From Candidatus Magasanikiibacteriota bacterium (GTDB taxonomy: Bacteria > Patescibacteriota > Patescibacteriia > Magasanikbacterales > GWA2-37-8), in contig CAIOJG010000119.1 of NCBI GenBank assembly GCA_903858555.1, forward strand, positions 1 to 10,916: 10,916 bases of DNA, given 5' to 3'. This document shows positions 5,738 to 10,916 of the stretch, piece after piece. A program made the translations under genes and the position numbers. The notes beneath the pieces are model-generated. The model did no database searches and was not told where the DNA came from. It saw only the letters and a list, made by a program, of their open reading frames with translations. How positions within the stretch are numbered: position 1 is the first letter of the stretch; each line of letters opens with the position of its first letter.

Positions 5738-7792
5738 ATGAATTTTTTTATAAAACTAACATTGGTGGCTACTGTGGCGCTAGTCGGTATTTTTTCTGTT
5801 TTTAATTTTGCCAAAGCGGCCGGTGGTAGTTGGCAAGTGGTGGGCGCTGCTCAATTTTCGTCGAGTACAATCGCTACTACGCCGATTGTCTTTAGTTCTT
5901 CCGGCACACCATATGTGGCGTATAAGGATGCTAGTAATGGCAACAAGGCTACCGTAATGAAATACGATGGTTCAAGTTGGATCACAGTTGGTAACGCTGA
6001 TTTTTCACCTGATCAAGCCGGTGATGTTTCTCTGGCCATCAATGCAAGTGGTACACCTTATGTGGCCTTTACTGATGCCGCCAGCAGTAGCCGCGCTACC
6101 GTAATGAAATACGATGGTTCAAGTTGGGTTACTGTTGGCAGCGCCGATTTTTCATCAAGTACAGCTGCATTTACAAAAATCGCTTTTAGTCCGAGCGATG
6201 TTCCTTATGTGGCTTATAGTGATGTAAGCAGCAGTAATGCTATTACTATTACAAAATTTAATGGTTCGAGCTGGGTACCGGTTGGCAGTCCCTACATTTC
6301 TGCACGAGGGGCTGTGCCTGTCTTTGCTTTTAGTTCCACCGGCACTCCCTTTGTGGCCTTTTCAGATATTGGTACTGGTCAGCCGACAATCATTACATTT
6401 GATGGTGCCGGTTGGAATTTAGTTGGCGTTCCTATTGCCGCTATGAATCTGGCAGCCAGTCTTTCTATGGCTATTAGTCCGAGTGACACGCTTTATGTAT
6501 CCGCTGCCGACATAAGCGATTACCATCCTAAGATGTTTACCTTCAATGGTACGAGCTGGGTACAGGTTGGTAGTACAATCAATGTGGTTTCAAGCGGTGA
6601 CACCTCCTTGGCTTTCAGCCCGAGTGGTGTTATATATATGGCTTTTGAACAAAATGGCAACAAGGCCACTGTTATGAAATATAATGGATCCGATTGGGTT
6701 GCGGTTGGTGATCAGGAATTTTCTGCCGCTGCCATTAATCCAATATCGTTGGCTTTTAGTCCAGACGGTACGCCTTATGTGGCCTATTCAGATACCACTG
6801 GTGGTGCTTATAGTATTACGGTAATGGCATTTTTACCGACTGTTCCAGGTCAGGTGACCGGTCTTTCAGTAGCACCTCAATCATCGACAGCGATTTCGCT
6901 TTCTTGGAATATACCTAGTGATAATGGTGGTGCCGGTATTATCGGTTATAAGATTGAACGTGAATCACCTGTTGGTGGCGGATTTAGCACAGTTGTGGCC
7001 AATACTGGTTCACTCACAACTTCGTATGTTGATAGTGGTCTGACACGGTCTACTGTTTATAATTATCGTGTATCGGCCATTAATTCTCTTGGTGTTGGTT
7101 CTCCATCGGCTGCTGTTAGTGCTACTATTAACGGCGGAGGTGGAGTAGTGGTTATCCCGGTTGCTCCGACCGCTCTGGGATTGAATAATTCAGCACTCTC
7201 GTTTACCATTAATGATGGTTCAAAAACCACGACTAATCCTGAAATTAAATTAACTCTTAATGCAAACCCTCAAACGGTGCGAGGTTATGTGATTTCGCTT
7301 GATCCGACTTTTGCACAAGCGAGTATTACTTCGTATGGTGGTAACACTACGTTAGCAACTTTTTCACTTCCAAATACTTTTGGTACATATAATATTTATC
7401 TAAAATATTATTCAGTTACTGGTATTTACTCTTCATTACTTCAACAAAGTATTACGTATCTTGGCGGTTTTGCTCCAGCTAAAATTACAGCCCAAAATAG
7501 TGTATCAACCTCTGAAATAATTATTTTCAAGCGTAATCTCAAACTTGGGAGTAAAGGCGCAGACGTTAAAGCGCTACAACAATTTTTGAATAGTCATGGT
7601 TTTATTATTAGCAAGACTGGTGCCGGAAGTATAGGACATGAGACGACCACTTATGGTAGATCTACCGCAGCCGCGATCATTAAATTTCAAGAAGCTTACG
7701 CGGATAAAATTTTGGTTCCGTCTAAACTTACTAGAGGTAATGGAGTTTTTGGGCCAGCCACACGTCAAGTTGTATTAGCAATGATGCAATAA
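5738..7792 (+). CDS. Secreted seven-repeat beta-propeller, Fn3, Ig-like, peptidoglycan-binding-like surface protein
   Basis: 684 residues from ATG 5738, chosen because a signal peptide begins there (cleavage about AKA-AGG, residue 28) and the promoter lies downstream of the in-frame ATG at 5645. Seven repeats of 46-49 residues follow, each starting W-x-x-VG and containing a [ST]PYVA[YF]-like strand and a TVMKYDG-like strand; the Trp residues are at 32, 81, 130, 179, 226, 274 and 320. Seven copies suggest a closed seven-bladed beta-propeller. Next is a fibronectin type III domain (about 370-465: PGQVTGLSV, AISLSW, GYKIERES, YNYRVSAIN), an Ig-like domain (about 475-576) and a C-terminal peptidoglycan-binding-like domain (about 597-684: KLGSKGADVKALQQFLN, FGPATR). 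The mature protein has no cysteine. It is probably a wall-associated surface protein for attachment or ligand binding. The oxidoreductase gene follows after 7 bp, so an operon is likely. Confidence 0.9.
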   Translation: MNFFIKLTLVATVALVGIFSVFNFAKAAGGSWQVVGAAQFSSSTIATTPIVFSSSGTPYVAYKDASNGNKATVMKYDGSSWITVGNADFSPDQAGDVSLAINASGTPYVAFTDAASSSRATVMKYDGSSWVTVGSADFSSSTAAFTKIAFSPSDVPYVAYSDVSSSNAITITKFNGSSWVPVGSPYISARGAVPVFAFSSTGTPFVAFSDIGTGQPTIITFDGAGWNLVGVPIAAMNLAASLSMAISPSDTLYVSAADISDYHPKMFTFNGTSWVQVGSTINVVSSGDTSLAFSPSGVIYMAFEQNGNKATVMKYNGSDWVAVGDQEFSAAAINPISLAFSPDGTPYVAYSDTTGGAYSITVMAFLPTVPGQVTGLSVAPQSSTAISLSWNIPSDNGGAGIIGYKIERESPVGGGFSTVVANTGSLTTSYVDSGLTRSTVYNYRVSAINSLGVGSPSAAVSATINGGGGVVVIPVAPTALGLNNSALSFTINDGSKTTTNPEIKLTLNANPQTVRGYVISLDPTFAQASITSYGGNTTLATFSLPNTFGTYNIYLKYYSVTGIYSSLLQQSITYLGGFAPAKITAQNSVSTSEIIIFKRNLKLGSKGADVKALQQFLNSHGFIISKTGAGSIGHETTTYGRSTAAAIIKFQEAYADKILVPSKLTRGNGVFGPATRQVVLAMMQ
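5948..5980 (+). repeat. 33-bp exact direct repeat, copy 1
   Basis: Covers the end of blade 1 and start of blade 2 (encodes ATVMKYDGSSW). It is identical base for base, including silent positions, to 6095-6127, offset by 147 bp (exactly 49 codons, one blade). Confidence 0.9.
6095..6127 (+). repeat. 33-bp exact direct repeat, copy 2
   Basis: The end of blade 2 and start of blade 3, identical to 5948-5980. Synonymous identity points to recent duplication or gene conversion of a whole blade. Confidence 0.9.
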
Positions 7793-7799
7793 TTTTCTT

Positions 7800-8447
7800 A
7801 TGTTAGTTACTGTCTATTCCGATATTGTTTGTCCATTTTGTTATATTGGTAAACGACAGCTGGATAAAGCTCTGGCTAATTTTGAGCATGCCAATCAGGT
7901 GCAAATAGAATATCGAAGTTTTGAGTTAAATCCAGACGCTCAGTCTGAAAGCGTTGGAAACTTGAATGATTACTTGGCCAAACATAAAGGGATAAGCAAG
8001 CAAGACGCTCAAGAGATGAATCGGCAAGTAAATGAATACGCCTCCCAGGTTGGTCTGCATTATGATATGGAGCATGCTCATCCAGCCAATTCGTTTAATG
8101 CGCATCGTTTGGTACATCTGGCTGCAAAATACAATTTGGCTAGTGATATGATAGAACGTTTACATGCTGCGTATTTTGTGGAAGGTAAGTATATAAATAG
8201 GGCCGAAGATTTGGTGGAGTTAGCGGCGTCAGTTGGTTTAGAGAAAAAAGAAGCGGAGGATATGTTGGCTGGTAATGCGTATGGCGCTGAGGTTCGTGCG
8301 GACGAAACCGAGGCCGGTCGCTTAGGCATTACTGGAGTGCCATTTTTTTCTTTTGGTTTTGGTATAAATGTCGTGGGCGCGCAGCCAAGCGAGGTTTTGC
8401 TAAAAGCACTGGAGATGGCATGGGTATCACAGCCGCCAAAATATTAA
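7800..8447 (+). CDS. FrnE-like DsbA-family dithiol oxidoreductase, cytoplasmic
   Basis: 215 residues, the usual length for the FrnE branch of DsbA-family thioredoxin-fold enzymes (COG2761-like). Seen: the active-site Cys11-Pro-Phe-Cys14 at the end of strand 1 (SDIVCPFCYIGKRQL), the FELNPD strand (41-46), the helical insertion with HPANSFNAHRLVHLA (about 94-108), AYFVEGKYI (124-132) and the cis-proline loop TGVPFF (178-183), followed by GAQP (193-196). All FrnE landmarks are present. There is no signal peptide, so it should act in the cytoplasm as a thiol-disulfide oxidoreductase or isomerase, often tied to oxidative stress in known members. The gene lies 7 bp after the propeller protein and 14 bp before the cupredoxin-like membrane protein, in one operon. 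No Shine-Dalgarno is present, so translation may be coupled. The natural substrate is unknown. Confidence 0.92.
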   Translation: MLVTVYSDIVCPFCYIGKRQLDKALANFEHANQVQIEYRSFELNPDAQSESVGNLNDYLAKHKGISKQDAQEMNRQVNEYASQVGLHYDMEHAHPANSFNAHRLVHLAAKYNLASDMIERLHAAYFVEGKYINRAEDLVELAASVGLEKKEAEDMLAGNAYGAEVRADETEAGRLGITGVPFFSFGFGINVVGAQPSEVLLKALEMAWVSQPPKY

Positions 8448-8461
8448 TTTATAAATATTAT

Positions 8462-8932
8462 ATGACAAAAAATACTAAAGTAATTTTATTAATTGTAGTC
8501 ATAGTTTTAGTAGTTATTCTATCAATTTGGTTTTCAAAAAATAATTCCACTAAAAAACAGTCTGGTTTAACTACAACCAGCACAGTCGTTAGTAATGAAG
8601 CTGCCACTTCAACACCATCAAGCACGCCAGCAGTCTCCGGCTCTGTTGGTAACAAGGTTTTAAGTTATGCGGCTTTGGTTAAAAAATATGAGGGCTATCG
8701 ATTGCAATTCTCCAATAATTGTTCACAAGTTTCCCCAAATTCATTTGTTATAAAAAAAGGCCTTAGTTTTCTCATTGATAATCGTGAAGATAAAGAGCAT
8801 ATTTTTAGCTTCTCTAATCAGAAATATTTTGTAAAGTCTTACGGATATATTGTTGTTACCACCCAAGCAATAGGTCAGCATAGTATTTTATGTGATGGTG
8901 TACCAAGGGCGATGGTAAATGTTGAAAAATAA
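8462..8932 (+). CDS. Membrane-anchored protein with cupredoxin-like domain lacking full copper ligands
   Basis: 156 residues from ATG 8462. This start is chosen over the in-frame ATG 8420 because it removes overlap with the oxidoreductase gene and places the TM helix (about 6-24) directly at the N-terminus. A Ser/Thr/Pro linker (about 25-62) leads to a beta-rich domain (about 65-156): YEGYRLQFSNNCSQVSPNSFVIKKG, FLIDNREDKEHIFSFSNQKYFV, YGYIVVTTQAIGQHSILCDG and a closing AMVNV strand. The order of strands and a His (113) followed by a late Cys (144) recall cupredoxins. The usual second His after that Cys is absent, so copper binding is doubtful; Cys87 and Cys144 may instead form a disulfide. 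Similar small anchored domains occur, to my memory, in other CPR genomes. It is the last gene of the operon, followed by a strong terminator. Confidence 0.78.
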   Translation: MTKNTKVILLIVVIVLVVILSIWFSKNNSTKKQSGLTTTSTVVSNEAATSTPSSTPAVSGSVGNKVLSYAALVKKYEGYRLQFSNNCSQVSPNSFVIKKGLSFLIDNREDKEHIFSFSNQKYFVKSYGYIVVTTQAIGQHSILCDGVPRAMVNVEK

Positions 8933-8941
8933 AAAATAAAT

Positions 8942-8969
8942 AAAAATCCGCTGGTTAAAGCGGATTTTT
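8942..8969. terminator. Bidirectional rho-independent terminator between convergent genes
   Basis: A perfect 11-bp stem (AAAAATCCGCT at 8942-8952 with AGCGGATTTTT at 8959-8969) and loop GGTTAA. It has T runs on both strands, serving the plus operon ending at 8932 and the minus gene ending at 8975. Confidence 0.92.
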
Positions 8970-8974
8970 TATTT

Positions 8975-9880
8975 TTATTGGCAGTTATCCCAGCTGACCG
9001 GAGTAGCGGTAATAATATTTTTCCAGGCTCCACTTGGTACTTCGCTATCTTTTACAAATGTCCAAGATACCGGAGCGTCGGTGTGACCAAATTGGGTATC
9101 ACTTGGATCTCTCATTCCTAGACAGTCGCTAAGCGCGGGAGAAATATCGATGCCGGGATGAGTAGTTGGGGCCGAGCCAAATACATAATCAAAGTAATTT
9201 GGTTTTCCGTAGCCAATTCTTTGACCGGTAGAATCTAAAATATCTGGGGTAAGAGAATCTTCGTATTGACCATAACAAATTTTGTCGTTACGCGTTACCT
9301 CTACCCAGCGATTTTTCAAGAAAGAATATCCGTCACCGGTGTCGAGTTTAGCATCATACCAAGGGATATCTTTTTTATGAGAGCCGTCTTGGCCGATGTC
9401 GGTGTAAGGTAGGGCTAGATAAAATGGATTCTCTTTTGGGATAAAAGAAGGCAAAAAACCATTGCGTCCAAAAGGAGAATCAATGCCACCATAATGAGAA
9501 ACAGCATGACAGTCCCAAGCAGTAGTACCGCTTAATCCGGTTTCACCGATGTAAAATTGAGTGGCCAAAATGTCATTGTGCCAAGGGTATGAAGAAGTGA
9601 CATTGGTAGTAGTTGCGGTTGTGGTCGGTGTGATTTGTGGTGGTGTGATTACCGGTTTTTTTGTTACTGGGGCAGGCTGTTTTTTAATTACCGGTGTCAC
9701 TTTTTTTACAATCTTTGGTTTTACTACAGCTGGTTTGACCATCTTTGTAATTACGTGTGGGACCGGTTTTTTAGAGGTCTTTTTGGTCGGTATTTTTTTG
9801 GCAGCCTGCGCGCTTAGTGTCATTGAAGCACATAGAGCGATGACGGACATGACAAAAAATAATTTTTTAATAGTTTTCAT
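8975..9880 (-). CDS. Secreted protein with Lys/Pro-rich linker and four-cysteine C-terminal domain
   Basis: 301 residues. Signal peptide 1-26 (cleavage about AQA-AKK), then a strongly basic Lys/Pro/Val/Thr linker (about 27-95) that could span or bind the cell wall, then a compact domain (about 98-301) with Cys124, Cys202, Cys253 and Cys300. Motifs: WDCHAVSHYGGID, NPFYLALPY, KNRWVEV, KICYGQYEDS, YVFGSAP, HPGIDISPALSDCLGM, VSWTFV and VPSGAW. I recall the combination ALPY, RWVEV, CYGQYED, GIDISPAL and VSWTFV from unnamed secreted bacterial proteins. The GIDISPA strand resembles double-psi beta-barrel (RlpA/expansin-like) proteins, so a wall-polysaccharide role is possible but not shown. It has its own promoter 65 bp from the protease gene, with the -10 so close that the mRNA may be almost leaderless. 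Confidence 0.85.
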   Translation of the reverse strand: MKTIKKLFFVMSVIALCASMTLSAQAAKKIPTKKTSKKPVPHVITKMVKPAVVKPKIVKKVTPVIKKQPAPVTKKPVITPPQITPTTTATTTNVTSSYPWHNDILATQFYIGETGLSGTTAWDCHAVSHYGGIDSPFGRNGFLPSFIPKENPFYLALPYTDIGQDGSHKKDIPWYDAKLDTGDGYSFLKNRWVEVTRNDKICYGQYEDSLTPDILDSTGQRIGYGKPNYFDYVFGSAPTTHPGIDISPALSDCLGMRDPSDTQFGHTDAPVSWTFVKDSEVPSGAWKNIITATPVSWDNCQ

Positions 9881-9888
9881 ATGACCTT

Positions 9889-9917
9889 ATTCTAGCATGG
9901 ATAGTTTGTTTTTTCAA
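9889..9917 (-). promoter_or_regulatory. Promoter of the Lys/Pro-linker secreted protein gene
   Basis: Minus strand: -35 TTGAAA at 9912-9917, 17-bp spacer ending in TGC, and -10 TAGAAT at 9889-9894 (extended -10). The predicted start of transcription is near 9882, only about 2 nt before the ATG at 9880. An AAGG just upstream of the ATG (9885-9888) would then lie outside the mRNA. Confidence 0.75.
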
Positions 9918-9945
9918 GTTGGCAATCGTCTTGTTGATGGAGTGG

Positions 9946-10908
9946 TTATTTTAGGCCGCAATGTTGTTTGATTTCTAAAATATCTGCTGGAGCTAATTGT
10001 TCGTTAATGCCGTTATTGAGATAATACATTATGGCATTGGTGCTAGAGACGTGTTCCAATCCAAGAGCGTGGCCAAGCTCGTGAGCGAGCACGCGCATTA
10101 GTTTGCGGGTATCATCATATTGATAAATATTAATCTCTTGTCCGGTCGAGGAACTGACATATTCACCTTCTTCAAATTCACCGCCTCGACTAGTGCCAAT
10201 AGTATTATAGTTTTTGGCTGTTAAGTTTAGAGTTTTAGCGAGGCGATTTAAGGTATCGGCTAAAGCATTTATTTCGTCAACTTTATTATTAAAATTATTT
10301 TGGGCGGTATTAAACTCGGCTATTAATTGGTTGATGGTATTTTTTTGCGCATTGAGTCGGTCGGCTTCGTCTGGTGTGGCACCACCTCGAAGGTTTATTT
10401 TATCTACTTCTGATTTATAAGTTGCAGAAAGTTGATTAATCTCAGAATTTTGGTTTTCCAGAGCGGATTTATCAGTCAAAATGGTACTTTCTAAAGCTGT
10501 ATAGTTGGCCTGAAGCTTGTCGTAGGTGGCTTGGTCATCTTTAACCACAATACCAAGTTGGCGTAATTTCAAAGTGGCATCTTGGCGATAATCATAAATC
10601 AAGTTAATTTTTAAAGTACCATTTGGTGAATACTCAAATAAATTTATTCCCGTTGGTTTTTCCCAGATTTGTTCAGCTTCGGCAATCACAGCCAAGAATT
10701 TCTGCTGACTTAAACCAAAATGTTGGTCAAACCGGCCTAAACTGTAAGTGATTGGAGTTTGGCAGGGGAAATATTGTTGATAAAAGCGGTTTTTGAAATC
10801 CAATAATTGGTTACGAAAAAAATAAGCCAGTGTTCCCAGTACGGTTAAGGCTATCAGCCAATTTATTATTTTATATAATATTTTTTTAATCTGTAGAAAT
10901 AGTACCAT
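9946..10908 (-). CDS. Membrane-anchored matrixin-like metzincin protease with coiled-coil insertion
   Basis: 320 residues. An N-terminal TM helix (about 10-31) with a basic N-terminus anchors the protein facing outward. The zincin fold starts at about 49 (CQTPITYSLGRFD, FLAVIAEAEQIWEKPTGINLFEY, LKINLIYDYRQ) and ends with the catalytic helix HELGHALGLEH (zinc ligands His276, His280 and His286, catalytic Glu277) and the Met-turn NAIMYY (Met294), the metzincin hallmarks of the matrixin group. Between them lies a charged, Gln/Asn-rich helical segment (about 120-235) with heptad-like leucines, an insertion into a domain that is normally compact. Cys49 and Cys317 bracket the domain and may pair. 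No other Met precedes residue 271, so ATG 10908 is taken as start; its promoter is outside the window. Likely an extracytoplasmic zinc endopeptidase; substrate unknown. Confidence 0.9.
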   Translation of the reverse strand: MVLFLQIKKILYKIINWLIALTVLGTLAYFFRNQLLDFKNRFYQQYFPCQTPITYSLGRFDQHFGLSQQKFLAVIAEAEQIWEKPTGINLFEYSPNGTLKINLIYDYRQDATLKLRQLGIVVKDDQATYDKLQANYTALESTILTDKSALENQNSEINQLSATYKSEVDKINLRGGATPDEADRLNAQKNTINQLIAEFNTAQNNFNNKVDEINALADTLNRLAKTLNLTAKNYNTIGTSRGGEFEEGEYVSSSTGQEINIYQYDDTRKLMRVLAHELGHALGLEHVSSTNAIMYYLNNGINEQLAPADILEIKQHCGLK

Positions 10909-10916
10909 AAATGATA

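Larger units (their letters stand above)
5828..6835 (+). repeat. Seven tandem propeller-blade repeats
   Basis: Seven units with Trp-to-Trp spacings of 49, 49, 49, 47, 48 and 46 residues. The consensus is SSWVxVGxxxF, then xxIAFSPSGTPYVAYSD, then ATVMKYNG. Units 1-3 and 6-7 are closest to consensus; units 4 and 5 are most diverged. Confidence 0.85.

Noticed and set aside
8420..8461. Earlier in-frame ATG at 8420 for the cupredoxin-like protein
   Set aside because: It overlaps the oxidoreductase gene by 28 bp and adds residues unrelated to a signal anchor. ATG 8462 starts directly at the TM helix.
9561..9884. Plus-strand frame of 107 codons rich in Val, Thr and Phe
   Set aside because: It is the complement of the Lys/Pro linker; the low complexity explains the open frame.
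1..10916. UGA recoded as glycine, as in some CPR lineages
   Set aside because: No stop is TGA (nine TAA, one TAG), but standard-code translation gives complete proteins with intact motifs and no in-frame TGA, so recoding is not supported.

Overview
The window looks like a chromosomal stretch from a Candidate Phyla Radiation (Patescibacteria) bacterium, probably of the Parcubacteria group. It is AT-rich, uses the standard genetic code, and carries short, tightly packed operons. The large exported protein at 5738-7792 ends in a peptidoglycan-binding-like module (KLGSKGADVKALQQFLN ... GHETTTYG ... RGNGVFGPATR) of a form I know mainly from Parcubacteria surface proteins. No rRNA, tRNA, CRISPR array or insertion sequence was seen. 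The lineage is inferred from protein style, not from a marker gene.

Layout. (1) 1-2040, minus: a MarR-family repressor gene, then a 14-TM DHA2-type drug efflux pump running off the left edge, from one strong promoter overlapped by a three-half-site operator. (2) 2040-5660, minus: a small four-TM membrane protein, a DUF4349 membrane-anchored protein, a 478-aa exported Cys-rich protein with an Ig-like domain, and a 190-aa exported membrane protein, ending at a strong hairpin terminator. The last two share a 31-residue module with identical cysteine spacing (C-x13-C-x14-C-C), the best candidate here for something undescribed. (3) 5660-8970, plus, divergent from region 2: a secreted seven-repeat (probable seven-bladed beta-propeller) protein with Fn3, Ig-like and peptidoglycan-binding-like domains, then a cytoplasmic FrnE/DsbA-like oxidoreductase and a membrane-anchored cupredoxin-like protein, ending at a shared bidirectional terminator. 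(4) 8970-10908, minus: a membrane-anchored metzincin protease with a long coiled-coil insertion, then a secreted protein with a Lys/Pro linker and a four-cysteine C-terminal domain that has its own promoter.

Taken together, the window is mostly cell-envelope and surface biology: eight of eleven proteins are predicted to be exported or membrane-bound apart from the pump, and the Cys-containing exported domains all have even cysteine counts. The genes share expression signals: four predicted promoters all have TGn extended -10 elements, good Shine-Dalgarno motifs are almost absent, and all eleven chosen ATG starts are preceded by T. No stretch over 300 bases lacks a gene.
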